The notes under the pieces are model-generated. The model saw only the letters and a list, made by a program, of their open reading frames with translations. It was not told the origin of the DNA and did not search any database. The translations under genes were made by a program, and so were the position numbers. From Romboutsia_C sp015668195 (lineage in GTDB: Bacteria; Bacillota; Clostridia; Peptostreptococcales; Peptostreptococcaceae): 64,000 nt of DNA. This document shows, piece after piece, positions 1 through 8,990 of this stretch. Each line of letters begins with the position of its first letter. Positions within the stretch are counted from its first letter, which is position 1. The DNA lies in assembly GCF_015668195.1 (NCBI RefSeq), contig NZ_JADPFC010000008.1, positions 1 to 64,000 on the forward strand. The letters run 5' to 3'.

Positions 1-168
<168 letters not shown>

Positions 169-262
169 AGTTGTTACCTGCTCAGACTATCATTATTTGA
201 ATATCTGGCTTGGTTGTATTCGATTCTTTAAAGAATCATTTTAGTTATATAAATTAACCTAC

Positions 263-284
263 TGTTTAATTTTCAAAGTTCATT
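263..284 (-). promoter_or_regulatory. boxA-like element in the 16S leader
   Basis: On the minus strand, TGAACTTTGAAAATTAAACA resembles the rRNA antitermination boxA (Bacillus form TGTTCTTTGAAAACT). It lies between the promoters and the mature 16S end, where Nus-factor antitermination sites normally sit. A perfect GATTCTTTAAAGAATC palindrome at 221-236, nearer the 16S, may be part of the processing stem. Assignment rests on similarity and position only. Confidence 0.5.
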
Positions 285-325
285 TTAAGCGACTGTGTCG
301 GCGCTACTCTTTTTACAACTTCTTC

Positions 326-354
326 AGTTTACCAAAGTAATTTTACTTTGTCAA
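326..354 (-). promoter_or_regulatory. rRNA promoter P2 (sigma-A type)
   Basis: The minus strand reads TTGACA, a 17-bp spacer, then TAAACT. This is an exact -35 and a good -10 about 160 nt before the 16S 5' end. The spacer contains a short inverted repeat (AAAGTA/TACTTT). Confidence 0.8.
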
Positions 355-407
355 CTTTTTTCTGTTGTTTTTCTTTTTTGTTTGCCCTTTGCTCAAGGAC
401 AAGTATA

Positions 408-436
408 ACTATACCATCTCAAATTTATTTCGTCAA
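408..436 (-). promoter_or_regulatory. rRNA promoter P1 (sigma-A type)
   Basis: The minus strand reads TTGACG, a 17-bp spacer, then TATAGT. It lies about 80 bp upstream of P2. Tandem promoters of this kind are usual for rRNA operons in Firmicutes. Confidence 0.75.
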
Positions 437-632
437 TGCTTTTTTTATTTTTTTCTAATTTAATTTATCTTTTCATTTAAATTACTTTATATACTAATGT
501 TTACATATATATTATCCACGATGTTGAATATTAATTCTTAAATTTCATAAAATATTAAATAAATACAACTTTATATACTTGTATAAACTCTAAGAAAGGA
601 GATGCTATATATAATTATAGCTAACAAATTTT

Positions 633-824
633 ATGTCTACTTTCAACAAAATCAAAGATTTATATGAGGATGGTTACAGATGTATTTACCATAATTGTAC
701 AGATAATAATTATACTATATATCTTAAGAATTTTGATTCTGAGGACTCCCAAACCATTGAGATATCAGATGAAAATGAATTCAATCAATTCCAAGGATAT
801 ATCAATGATTTAAAGATGTCATAA
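633..824 (+). CDS. hypothetical protein, 63 aa
   Basis: A small acidic, aromatic-rich, apparently soluble protein with no membrane segment. I do not recognise a family. The only in-frame ATG is at 633, because a TAG stops the frame at 618. The nearest strong Shine-Dalgarno (AAAGGAG, about 595-601) is some 30 nt upstream, too far for ordinary initiation, so the start is uncertain or a leader structure brings them together. It is one of only three plus-strand genes in the window, and it converges on the 39-aa minus-strand gene. The hairpin at 869-904 would end its transcript. Confidence 0.55.
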   Translation: MSTFNKIKDLYEDGYRCIYHNCTDNNYTIYLKNFDSEDSQTIEISDENEFNQFQGYINDLKMS

Positions 825-868
825 CTAATTTTATTTTTCATTTTAAATTTTAAAATTAGTTATTAAAC

Positions 869-904
869 TACAAAAATAGAGAGTTTTCACACTCTCTATT
901 TTGT
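869..904. terminator. bidirectional terminator hairpin
   Basis: A stem of about 15 bp (CTACAAAA-A-TAGAGAG pairing with CTCTCTATTTTGTAG, one bulged A) sits between two convergent small genes. It overlaps the last codons of the 896-1015 gene. Confidence 0.7.
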
Positions 905-1015
905 AGTAACTAGCTTCTTTATAAGGTTTAATAATTCCACTCTATCTACTTCCATTTGTTTTTTATGCGCTTTATATTCATTGAAGTTAACAACTTTCCC
1001 TCTGTTTTTCTTCAT
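896..1015 (-). CDS. small basic protein, 39 aa
   Basis: An open frame found by reading the minus strand: ATG at 1015, stop TAG at 898-896. The protein begins MKKNRGKVVNFNEYKAHKKQ and ends LLNLIKKLVTTK. It is Lys/Arg-rich, predicted helical, and has no membrane segment. A good Shine-Dalgarno (AGGAAGTGG) lies a few nt before the ATG, and a hairpin terminator overlaps its 3' end. These two signals, not length, are the case for it being real. The function is unknown to me. An N-terminus of the 'GKVVNFNEY' type recalls short regulatory or DNA-associated peptides, but that is only an impression. Confidence 0.6.
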   Translation of the reverse strand: MKKNRGKVVNFNEYKAHKKQMEVDRVELLNLIKKLVTTK

Positions 1016-1194
1016 AATAACCACTTCCTATTTTAATTATAAACTTAATATATTAATTCTATATTTAATTAATATTCCCTTCTATATAATATACAAAATT
1101 TCTTAAATATATTCATATTTTATATTTTAATTCTTTATAATATGTTATATTTTTACATTATATTTTCTTATAAATTTTAATTATATTTTTCATT

Positions 1195-1232
1195 AAAAAA
1201 CAGGCACTTTTTATATTTTATGCCTGTTTTTA
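1195..1232 (-). terminator. terminator after the S41 protease gene
   Basis: A 12-bp stem (AAAAACAGGCA with TGCCTGTTTTT) ends in a T-run on the minus strand, 11 nt past the protease stop codon. Confidence 0.85.
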
Positions 1233-1242
1233 TTGGTATATT

Positions 1243-2394
1243 CTATTTTATTTCCTTTTTCATCCAATCAATAGCTGCATCTAATTGCTTTTCAGTATCT
1301 TTGACTTCTATAGTTGGTTTTATTCCTTTTTCATTTATATAATCTCCATTAGGAGTAAAATATTGAGCAGTGGTTAATTTAAAACCTGTACCATCTTTAA
1401 GCTCTCTTACACTTTGTACTAAACCTTTACCAAAAGTTGTAGTTCCTATTGAAATACCAGCTTTATTATCTATAATAGCTCCTGTTAATATTTCTGATGC
1501 TGATGCACTATTCTCATTAGTTAAAATAGCTATTGGCAATCCTAGCTTATCTTTATCTGATTTTAAGTATTCTGTATTTCCTTTATTGTCTTTAGTATAA
1601 ACTATAGTTCCTTCTCCTATTAACTCATCGGCTATATCTTTACATATATTTAATAGTCCTCCACCATTATCCCTTACATCTAATATTAAACCCTTCATTC
1701 CTTCTGATTTCAATCTATCTAGTGCAGTCTTAAATTCTTTATATGTATTTTCACTAAAAGAAGTTATTCTTACATATCCTATCTTATCTTCTAGCATCTT
1801 ACCCTCTACGCTTTTTGAAACAATTTCTTCTCTTTTAACTTTAACATCAAATTCCTTACCATCTCTTTTTAAAGTTAATTCTACAGTTGTACCCTCTTTA
1901 CCTTTTATCATACTAATTGCTTCATCTGAATTTTTAGCAAAAACATTCTTTCCATCTACCTTTACTATCTTGTCTCCCGCTTCTACTCCACTTTTTTCTG
2001 CCGGAGAACCTTGTATAGGAGATACTACTGTTAAGTAGTCATCATCTGGAGAAGGACTTATTATTACACCTATACCAACAAAGGACCCACTTGTTTGTTC
2101 CTTAAGCCTTTTAAACTCCTCTTTTGTGTAGTACTGAGAGTATGGATCATCTAATCCCGAAAACATTCCTTTTATAGCCCCATTAACTAATTTATCATCT
2201 TTAGTTTTTTGATAGAAGTCTTCTTTTATAGCTCCTTCTAGCCCTATCATCTTATTGTACTTACTATATTTTTCATATAAATCTTTCGACACTACAACCT
2301 TATTACCCAATCCTATTTGCAAGGTAGAGGTAAATAAAGCCGTTACTATTACTAAAACTATTCCATACACGATAGCTCTTTTCTTTGATATCAT
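1243..2394 (-). CDS. C-terminal processing peptidase, S41 family (CtpA/CtpB-like)
   Basis: A membrane-anchored serine protease of the tail-specific family, which trims exported or signalling proteins at their C-termini. From the ATG at 2394 it has 383 residues: a signal anchor at about 6-25, a helical lead-in, a PDZ domain at about 95-190 and the S41 catalytic core beyond. In the NENSASASEI motif the catalytic serine is S298, and the lysine of TFGKG is K323. The 25-residue spacing matches the known Ser/Lys dyad. The upstream ATG at 2403 abuts the AAAGGAG ribosome site with no spacing, so 2394 is preferred. It is divergent from the 5-formyl-THF cyclo-ligase gene. In sporulators, CtpB cleaves SpoIVFA to activate sigma-K processing. 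Whether this copy does so is not shown. Confidence 0.92.
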   Translation of the reverse strand: MISKKRAIVYGIVLVIVTALFTSTLQIGLGNKVVVSKDLYEKYSKYNKMIGLEGAIKEDFYQKTKDDKLVNGAIKGMFSGLDDPYSQYYTKEEFKRLKEQTSGSFVGIGVIISPSPDDDYLTVVSPIQGSPAEKSGVEAGDKIVKVDGKNVFAKNSDEAISMIKGKEGTTVELTLKRDGKEFDVKVKREEIVSKSVEGKMLEDKIGYVRITSFSENTYKEFKTALDRLKSEGMKGLILDVRDNGGGLLNICKDIADELIGEGTIVYTKDNKGNTEYLKSDKDKLGLPIAILTNENSASASEILTGAIIDNKAGISIGTTTFGKGLVQSVRELKDGTGFKLTTAQYFTPNGDYINEKGIKPTIEVKDTEKQLDAAIDWMKKEIK

Positions 2395-2549
2395 TCTAGG
2401 CATCTCCTTTATCTAATCTAGTATATATTATATGACTAGCTATTCTTTTTATTACCATTTCTATTTTTGTTGCTTAGTTTTTAGCTTATGTACTAAAATT
2501 TATAATGGGTACATATCCATATTATATCATAGTAAAAGGGGTAGATTTT

Positions 2550-3125
2550 ATGAAAAAGGAATTTAGAAAGAAAGTTATTTCTGATAGAAATAACCAAAGT
2601 TATGAATCTTTATGTAAAAACTCATCGATAATAACTCAAAAAGTATTAGCTTTAGATTGTATAAAAACAGCTAAAAATATTATGCTTTATCTTGATTTTA
2701 ATAATGAAGTTAAAACAGATGAACTTATAATTAAGCTTCTTTCTTTAGGTAAAACTGTCTCATCTCCTATAACGATTAAAGAAGAAAAAAAATTAATACC
2801 ATCTCAAATAATTGATTTAAAAGATGGAGTAAAAATCGGTGCTTACGGAATAAGAGAACCAAAGCCTGAGTGCTCCCCAGAAGTAGAGGTTAAAGATATA
2901 GATGTAGTAATAGTTCCAGCTGTCGCTTATGATAAAGATTGCTATAGACTCGGATATGGCGGTGGCTTTTATGATAGATTTATAGAAAGGTTAAGAGAAG
3001 ATGCTATCACAGTAGGAATTGCTTTTGATTTACAAATTTTTGATTCTGTTCCTAAGGAAGATCATGATGCTCAACTTGACTATATAATTACAGAAAGCCA
3101 AATACTTACACCTAATAGATTTTAA
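2550..3125 (+). CDS. 5-formyltetrahydrofolate cyclo-ligase
   Basis: Converts 5-formyl-THF to 5,10-methenyl-THF with ATP hydrolysis, salvaging the storage folate (B. subtilis YqgN / MTHFS family). The 191-residue length is typical. The family signature GYGGGFYDRF near the C-terminus and the N-terminal lysine- and arginine-rich segment (MKKEFRKKVISDRN) are visible. I chose ATG 2550 because AAAGGGG lies about 8 nt upstream. An in-frame ATG at 2505 would add 15 residues outside the family pattern. It is monocistronic on the plus strand, ends at a strong bidirectional hairpin, and is divergent from the S41 protease. Confidence 0.93.
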   Translation: MKKEFRKKVISDRNNQSYESLCKNSSIITQKVLALDCIKTAKNIMLYLDFNNEVKTDELIIKLLSLGKTVSSPITIKEEKKLIPSQIIDLKDGVKIGAYGIREPKPECSPEVEVKDIDVVIVPAVAYDKDCYRLGYGGGFYDRFIERLREDAITVGIAFDLQIFDSVPKEDHDAQLDYIITESQILTPNRF

Positions 3126-3140
3126 ATAAAATTAATTTAA

Positions 3141-3189
3141 AAAAATACTAAGGGTTAAAACATTAATGTTTTAACCCTTAGTATTTTTT
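3141..3189. terminator. bidirectional terminator between convergent genes
   Basis: A near-perfect palindrome with a stem of more than 20 bp, centred on CATTAATG, with A-run and T-run flanks. It serves both the plus-strand cyclo-ligase gene and the minus-strand Lon-like gene, and it slightly overlaps the stop region of the latter. Confidence 0.9.
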
Positions 3190-5584
3190 ATTCCTTTTTA
3201 TCATCTCCATCTTTTTTATCTATTTGTCTTAAACTCTCAAGCTTATCTTTAACTATATTATCTATTTCATCTATAGTCTTACCTGTAAGTATCTCTAAAC
3301 CTTCTTCTATACTGCTTATTGCATATATACTAAAAGTTCCAGCTTTTACAGCTTCCACTATCTCATCTTTTAGTATTAAATTCTTAACATTTTGTATCGG
3401 AATCATAACACCTTGTTTTTGAGAGAAGCCTTTTAGCTTACATACATCAAAGAACCCTTCAATCTTTTGATTCACTCCACCTATAGGTTGTATCTCTCCT
3501 TTTTGACTAACAGAACCTGTTACTGCAATACTTTGTTTTATAGGTATATTAGCTATACTAGATATTATAGCGTATAATTCAGTACTAGATGCACTATCTC
3601 CATCTACACCACTATAGTTTTGTTCAAAAGTTATTGATGTAGTTATAGATAATGGTCTCTCTTTTCCATACCTTTCTCCTAAATATCCACTTAATATTAA
3701 AACTCCTTTATCATGAATACTTCCACTTTGCTTTATTTCTCTTTCAATATTTATTACACCTTGTCTTCCCCTATAAGTAGATGCTGTTATTTTTGACGGC
3801 TTCCCAAATGAATATTCACCTGTTCCCATGACAGCTAATCCATTAATTTGACCTATTTTCTCTCCTTCTATATCAATTAACAGAGTTTTGTCTTCAAACA
3901 TCTCATTTAATTTTTCTTCATATTTATTATTTCTATATACTTTTTGCTCTATTGCATTTTGAACATCTTTTGCAGTGACATATAACTCACTATCGTCACT
4001 TATAGCCTCTGACTCATATACTAAATCTATTATATTACTAACTCTTGCTGTTAATTTATCCTTACTGTCACTTAACTTAATACTATATTCTATTACCTTT
4101 TCAACTGCATCCTTTTTGAAATGTTTTAATTTTTCATTGTTACAAGTATTAGCTATTAGCTCAATTGTCTTATATATATTTTCATCATTTTTATCTATTT
4201 CTATATCAAAGTCAGCCATTACTTTAAACAGATTTCTAAAATCTTCTTCATATGAGTATAAAAGTCCATAATAACGACTATCTCCTATTAATATGACTTT
4301 CACATCTAAATCTATTGGTTCTGGCTTTAATGTAGATGTTACTAAATATCCATATTGTTTATTAAGAGATTCTATTGATATCTTCCCTGTTTTTAAACTT
4401 CTCTTTAGGCAATCCCAAGAAAAAGGATTTGATAATAAATCTTTTACATTTATGATTAAGTATCCTCCATTTGCCTTATGTAAGGCTCCTGGCTTTATTT
4501 CCGTAAAACTGGTTGTTAAAGCTCCTATCTCATTTTTATACTCTATACACCCTATCAAATTATAGTATGTAGGATTACTTTCTATTATTATCTTACAATC
4601 TTCACACTCACTATTATCTATAAATAAATTTACTTTGTATTTATTAAAAAACTTATCATCATTTTTATGGCCCATCATATTAAATAATGCCATAGGATTT
4701 TGTTGATTATCTTCACTTTTATCCTTAAATTTATCTATATTATTAACTATATCATTACATAAATCATTTATATATCTTTGTGTTTTTTCTTCTTTTCCAT
4801 ACTTATCTAGTAAGTATTTACCGTAAAATCCAACTAAACTTCTTCCTACATTCTTATCTAAATCAATAGTTTTATTTTTATAATCATCTTCACAATTTTT
4901 TATCTTATCTATATAATCCTTGCTATCTTGATTTAGCTTAAGCCCCTCTTCTCTTAATTTATTGATTTCTGTAGGAGTTAATTTACCTAGTTCTTGTTCT
5001 TGCATTAACGTTCCATCTTCTTTTATTGGAATACTAACAAGTCCCCTTTCTGTAACTTCAAACTTAAATCCTCTAGGCTTGGCAAATTCATTTAACTCTG
5101 ATATTATTACTTGAATATTATTTTCAAGTTCACTCATAAGTATTCTACTATGATATTCATATTCTTTTGAATTAAATAATTTAGGTATGTCACTCTTTAA
5201 TTTTTGAATTATTTCTTCTATATCTTCTTTAAATATTTTTCCTACACCTGCTTTGAAAGATAAAGCTGTAGGTTCATTAAAGTTTTTGAAGTTATTTACA
5301 TATACCCAATCTCTATTATCATTTTTTTTATTATTGCTAGCATACTTTTTTATAAGTTCACTAGTGTAATTAACCCTTCCTAAACCACTTGTACCTGAAA
5401 CATATATGTTATATCCACTTTTTTTCATCTTAAGTCCAAATTCAATTGCCTTTACCGCTCTATCTTGACCTATTATTTCCCTTTTAGAATCTATCTCTTC
5501 TGTAGTACTAAATGATAGATTCTCTATCAATGAACTGGGCTTTAAGTCTTCTATTCTAACTTTATATTTATCTATATTCAACAA
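3188..5584 (-). CDS. Lon-like ATP-dependent protease (AAA_32 / YcbZ type)
   Basis: A 798-residue protein with an N-terminal AAA-like region and a C-terminal Lon (S16) protease domain. The catalytic dyad is readable: S664 in GVDGDSASS and K707 in GVNQKIEGF, 43 residues apart as in Lon. The P-loop position (residues 64-71) reads GTSGLGRV, so the usual GK[ST] lysine is replaced, which the YcbZ/LonH branch tolerates. There is no LAN substrate-binding domain, and residues 150-290 are helical and charged, probably a coiled insertion. Translation starts at TTG 5584 (GAGGTG five nt upstream), with a second TTG next to it. An ATG at 5588 is out of frame. Likely a cytosolic protein-quality protease; substrates unknown. 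Confidence 0.88.
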   Translation of the reverse strand: MLNIDKYKVRIEDLKPSSLIENLSFSTTEEIDSKREIIGQDRAVKAIEFGLKMKKSGYNIYVSGTSGLGRVNYTSELIKKYASNNKKNDNRDWVYVNNFKNFNEPTALSFKAGVGKIFKEDIEEIIQKLKSDIPKLFNSKEYEYHSRILMSELENNIQVIISELNEFAKPRGFKFEVTERGLVSIPIKEDGTLMQEQELGKLTPTEINKLREEGLKLNQDSKDYIDKIKNCEDDYKNKTIDLDKNVGRSLVGFYGKYLLDKYGKEEKTQRYINDLCNDIVNNIDKFKDKSEDNQQNPMALFNMMGHKNDDKFFNKYKVNLFIDNSECEDCKIIIESNPTYYNLIGCIEYKNEIGALTTSFTEIKPGALHKANGGYLIINVKDLLSNPFSWDCLKRSLKTGKISIESLNKQYGYLVTSTLKPEPIDLDVKVILIGDSRYYGLLYSYEEDFRNLFKVMADFDIEIDKNDENIYKTIELIANTCNNEKLKHFKKDAVEKVIEYSIKLSDSKDKLTARVSNIIDLVYESEAISDDSELYVTAKDVQNAIEQKVYRNNKYEEKLNEMFEDKTLLIDIEGEKIGQINGLAVMGTGEYSFGKPSKITASTYRGRQGVINIEREIKQSGSIHDKGVLILSGYLGERYGKERPLSITTSITFEQNYSGVDGDSASSTELYAIISSIANIPIKQSIAVTGSVSQKGEIQPIGGVNQKIEGFFDVCKLKGFSQKQGVMIPIQNVKNLILKDEIVEAVKAGTFSIYAISSIEEGLEILTGKTIDEIDNIVKDKLESLRQIDKKDGDDKKE

Positions 5585-5730
5585 TCATTCACCTCTTCAT
5601 ATTATGTTAAATTTTATTTTTCCCCGCTTATTGATAAATAATTAGTTAATACGCAATAATAATAATTTTTTTAATGAATACTTCTAATTTAATTATTTTA
5701 TTTAAAATTAAAAAATATATTTTAGGTATA

Positions 5731-5764
5731 AAAAGTCACCTTAAAGTATTTTAAGGTGACTTTT
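5731..5764 (-). terminator. terminator after the PrcB-like gene
   Basis: AAAAGTCACCTTAA pairs with TTAAGGTGACTTTT over 14 bp, with a U-run on the minus strand, about 57 nt past the stop of the gene at 5821. Confidence 0.85.
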
Positions 5765-5820
5765 ATTAGTTTATGTACGTGTTTATTTTTCTAAATTTTA
5801 TTAATATAATGTGTAATATG

Positions 5821-6243
5821 TTATTCCTCAGTTGCATTTAATTCAATATTATCAGGAAGGTCAGTTAAATTAGTTTCTACAACTATGTACGGATATGATT
5901 TTTCTTTTTCTTTATATGAAATTTTTACTTTCATTAAATTTTTATCATCCTCTTGAACCATTTCTATTTTATTCATCTCTATTCCCTTTTCATTATCTTT
6001 ACCTCTAGTTACAATAACATATATCTTTTCGTTTAACTTTACAGCCAAAGCTCTTTCTTCATCTGTATATTTGTCCATCATGTCCAGTATCTTTTCTGGT
6101 ATAGATTCTCTTTGTACTATAGTGTAATCTACTGGCTTTGATTTTTCCATGAACATATTTGGGATTACTATAAAACCACCTATTACTAGTATTAATAGAA
6201 GTACTCCATATATAACTCCCTTTACATTAAATTTTATATTCAT
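5821..6243 (-). CDS. membrane-anchored protein with PrcB_C-like domain
   Basis: A 140-residue protein with one N-terminal membrane segment (about residues 10-30) and an extracytoplasmic remainder. Residues 70-125 (KIYVIVTRG, then KISYKEKEKSYPYIVVE) resemble the C-terminal domain of PrcB-type protease accessory proteins, where a beta strand leads to a conserved 'PY.vv' end. The usual TGGY segment is not evident. GGGGGTG lies about 6 nt before the ATG. It is monocistronic between two terminators. The family call is by eye and moderate; function unknown. Confidence 0.5.
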   Translation of the reverse strand: MNIKFNVKGVIYGVLLLILVIGGFIVIPNMFMEKSKPVDYTIVQRESIPEKILDMMDKYTDEERALAVKLNEKIYVIVTRGKDNEKGIEMNKIEMVQEDDKNLMKVKISYKEKEKSYPYIVVETNLTDLPDNIELNATEE

Positions 6244-6549
6244 TTATTTCACCCCCATATATTTTAATATATGAAATTTATACGAGCCTTAGAATATTAT
6301 TTATTAGTATACTTCAAAAAGTCTCATAAAAATTCGCTTGCTCAATTTACGTATTGGCAAATATATTCATACCTCCAAAAGCCATATTTATTACTAAAAT
6401 ACAACATTTTAAAGTTTATTGAATTATTTAAGATACAAAACTAATTGGATTTTACCTTCTATTTTATAAGGAATGTTATTATATGATATGTATTTAGTGA
6501 AATATAACAAGAATATAAAATCTTTTATAGTAGATAAATTTGATAATAT
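6244..6549. other. intergenic region without a recognisable gene
   Basis: About 300 bp of AT-rich sequence between the PrcB-like gene and the transketolase terminator. It must hold the promoter for the PrcB-like gene. I see no convincing open frame, RNA fold or repeat in it. Confidence 0.5.
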
Positions 6550-6581
6550 AAAAAGGATATAGCATATGCTATATCCTTTTT
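6550..6581 (-). terminator. terminator after split transketolase
   Basis: A perfect palindrome centred on GCATATGC, with the AAAAAGGATATA arm, directly after the stop of the downstream transketolase subunit. Confidence 0.88.
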
Positions 6582-6584
6582 GTA

Positions 6585-7520
6585 TTATTTCTTAGCTATC
6601 GCTTCCTTAGCAGCTTTAACTATATCATCAGATGTTAATCCGTATTTTTTTACTAATTCAGCAGGTGTACCTGATTCTCCGAAAGTATCATTTATACCTA
6701 CTTTTTTAACTACAACTGGACATTCTTCAGTAACAACTTCACTTACTGCTGAACCTAGTCCACCTAATATACTATGCTCTTCAGCTGTTACTATTGCACC
6801 AGTTTCTTTAGCAGCAGTTATTATTAATTCTTTATCTATAGGTTTTATAGTAGACATGTTTATAACTCTAGCATTTATGCCTTCTGATTTTAAAACTTCT
6901 GATGCTATTATAGCTTCATTAACCATTATTCCACAAGCTATTATAGTTAAGTCATTACCCTCTCTAACTATTGTACCTTTTCCTATTTCAAATTTATAAT
7001 TTTCATCAAATATTGTAGGAACTGCACTTCTTCCTAAACGAACATACATAGGCCCGTAAACTTTAGCTGCTTCAAATATCATTTGTTCTGCTTCTACACC
7101 GTCAGCTGGAACCATAACTGTCATATTAGGTATACTTCTCATTATAGCTATATCTTCTACACTTTGATGTGTTGCTCCATCTTCTCCTACTGTTATACCA
7201 GCATGAGTAGCACAAACCTTTACGTTTAACTTTGGATAACAAGCAGAGTTTCTTATAACTTCGAAAGCTCTTCCTGTAGCAAACATAGCAAAGCTACTTG
7301 CAAAAGGTATTTTACCAGCTGCAGCAAATCCACAAGCTGCACCTATTAGGTTTTGTTCAGCTATACCCATATTAAAGAATCTATCCGGGAATGTCTTGTA
7401 AAAATCATTTGTCTTAGTTGATTTTGATAAATCTGCATCTAATACTACAACATTATCATTTACTTGTCCTAATTTAACTAATGCTTTTCCATATGCTTCT
7501 CTAGTTGCTATCTTACTCAT
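6585..7520 (-). CDS. transketolase, C-terminal subunit
   Basis: The pyrimidine-binding and C-terminal half of a split transketolase (311 residues), a pentose-phosphate enzyme moving two-carbon units between ketoses and aldoses with thiamine diphosphate. Residues 50-70 (RFFNMGIAEQNLIGAACGFA) contain the conserved Glu that activates the cofactor. The C-terminal domain follows after about 190. ATG 7520 follows GGGGGTG at the proper distance. An in-frame GTG at 7529 lies inside that site. It overlaps the N-terminal subunit gene by 8 nt, indicating translational coupling and equal synthesis of the two chains. Confidence 0.93.
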   Translation of the reverse strand: MSKIATREAYGKALVKLGQVNDNVVVLDADLSKSTKTNDFYKTFPDRFFNMGIAEQNLIGAACGFAAAGKIPFASSFAMFATGRAFEVIRNSACYPKLNVKVCATHAGITVGEDGATHQSVEDIAIMRSIPNMTVMVPADGVEAEQMIFEAAKVYGPMYVRLGRSAVPTIFDENYKFEIGKGTIVREGNDLTIIACGIMVNEAIIASEVLKSEGINARVINMSTIKPIDKELIITAAKETGAIVTAEEHSILGGLGSAVSEVVTEECPVVVKKVGINDTFGESGTPAELVKKYGLTSDDIVKAAKEAIAKK

Positions 7521-8340
7521 TATCTGCACCCCCTAATTCTTCTAAGGCTTTTTCTAAGTCACTATCACTTGGAGCTGTTCCATGCCATCCAGCTTCATTT
7601 TCCATAAAAGATACACCTTTACCTTTTATAGTCTTTGCAATTATCATTGTTGGCTTTCCTACTGTTTCTTTAGCCATATCTAAAGCTGCAAAAATTTGAT
7701 CGAAATCATGTCCATCTATTTCTATTACATTCCATCCGAAAGCTTTAAACTTATCTACTATAGGACCTATGTTCATAACTTTCTCTACTGCTCCATCTAT
7801 TTGAAGACCATTGTAATCTAAGAATGCTACCATATTATCAAGTTTATAGTGGGCTGCACTCATAGCAGCTTCCCAAACTATTCCTTCTTGAACCTCTCCA
7901 TCCCCAAGTATAGTATACACTCTCCATGGTGCATTATCTAATTTAGATGCCATAGCCATACCACAAGCTGCTGAAAAACCTTGTCCTAATGAACCAGTTG
8001 ACATATCAACTCCAGGTATTCCCTTCATATCAGGATGCCCTTGTAGCATACTATTTATTTTTCTCAGCTTCATTAATTCTTCTCTAGCAAAGTAACCCTT
8101 TTGAGCTAAAGTTGCATAAAGTACTGGTGCTGCATGCCCTTTAGATAAAACAAATCTATCTCTATCTTCCATCTTGCTATTATTAGGATCTATATTCATT
8201 TCATTAAAGTAAAGAGCTGTTAATATTTCTACAGCTGATAATGATCCTCCTGGATGTCCAGATTTAGATTCATGTATCATAGAGACTATATCTTTTCTGA
8301 TAATACGTGCAATCTCATTTAATCCCTTATGGTCTCTCAT
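7513..8340 (-). CDS. transketolase, N-terminal subunit
   Basis: The diphosphate-binding half of split transketolase, 275 residues. The thiamine-diphosphate motif is present: GDGEVQEG, about 30 residues, then DYNGLQIDG. Early His residues (SGHPGG, KGHAAP) match the active-site histidines of the family. GGGAGGTAA precedes the ATG. It is first in a two-gene operon and needs the overlapping 3' partner to form a full active site. Split transketolases are common in clostridia and archaea and often serve ribose synthesis where the oxidative pentose pathway is absent. Confidence 0.94.
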   Translation of the reverse strand: MRDHKGLNEIARIIRKDIVSMIHESKSGHPGGSLSAVEILTALYFNEMNIDPNNSKMEDRDRFVLSKGHAAPVLYATLAQKGYFAREELMKLRKINSMLQGHPDMKGIPGVDMSTGSLGQGFSAACGMAMASKLDNAPWRVYTILGDGEVQEGIVWEAAMSAAHYKLDNMVAFLDYNGLQIDGAVEKVMNIGPIVDKFKAFGWNVIEIDGHDFDQIFAALDMAKETVGKPTMIIAKTIKGKGVSFMENEAGWHGTAPSDSDLEKALEELGGADNE

Positions 8341-8594
8341 GTAATTACCTCCCTGTTTTTTATAAAGTAAATATTACTTATGTAATATATTTTTGTAATC
8401 TCATATTATTATATCACTTTTATAGATTTTTTTTACTTTATTTTTTTAATTTGGATATATTACGTATACTTTTTATGCATTTTGATATATTTTTTAGATA
8501 ATTATAATTATTATATATCAAATTTTATATGAAAAACTATTTATAGTACACTTTTTTAATTATTTAATATATAACATTTCATTTTTAGCAAAAA

Positions 8595-8629
8595 AAATTA
8601 TTGATATTAAAAATAATACCAATAATTTT
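8595..8629 (-). terminator. terminator at the end of mazF
   Basis: AAAATTATTG pairs with CAATAATTTT, with further partial pairing inside and a U-run on the minus strand. It overlaps the mazF stop codon and would end the acpS-to-mazF operon. Confidence 0.65.
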
Positions 8630-8990
8630 ATAACGCAAATAGTCCTAGACTTATCTGAAGACTACTGTCAACTTTTACCATCATATTATCATCTAGACAA
8701 CCAATTTTTTCTCTTAACCTTTTTTTGTCTATAGTCCGTATCTGTTCTAAGAGAATAACAGAATCTTTATTAAGCCCATATTCGTTCGCACTAATTTCTA
8801 TATGTGTTGGTAATTTCGCCTTGTTAATCTGTGATGTTATAGCAGCTATTATTACCGTTGGACTATATTTATTTCCTATATCATTCTGTATAATTAAAAC
8901 AGGACGAACTCCACCTTGTTCCGATCCGACAACAGGGCTTAAATCAGCGTAGTACAAATCTCCTCGCTTTATGTCTAGGTTAATACTCAC
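8628..8990 (-). CDS. mazF: MazF/NdoA endoribonuclease toxin
   Basis: An mRNA-cleaving toxin of type II, 120 residues. It closely matches B. subtilis EndoA as I remember it: KRGDLYYADLSPVVGSEQGG followed by VRPVLIIQND. Residues R29, T52 and Q83 line up with the active-site R25, T48 and Q79 of the B. subtilis enzyme. It starts at GTG 8990, overlapping the end of the antitoxin gene by 11 nt, so toxin translation depends on antitoxin translation. It is last in the acpS-CBS-gerS-alr-mazE-mazF cluster. Linkage to alr is a conserved Firmicute arrangement. Confidence 0.96.
   Translation of the reverse strand: MSINLDIKRGDLYYADLSPVVGSEQGGVRPVLIIQNDIGNKYSPTVIIAAITSQINKAKLPTHIEISANEYGLNKDSVILLEQIRTIDKKRLREKIGCLDDNMMVKVDSSLQISLGLFAL

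Noticed and set aside
3975..4565. Two plus-strand frames
   Set aside because: Both lie opposite the Lon-like protease gene and have no initiation signals.
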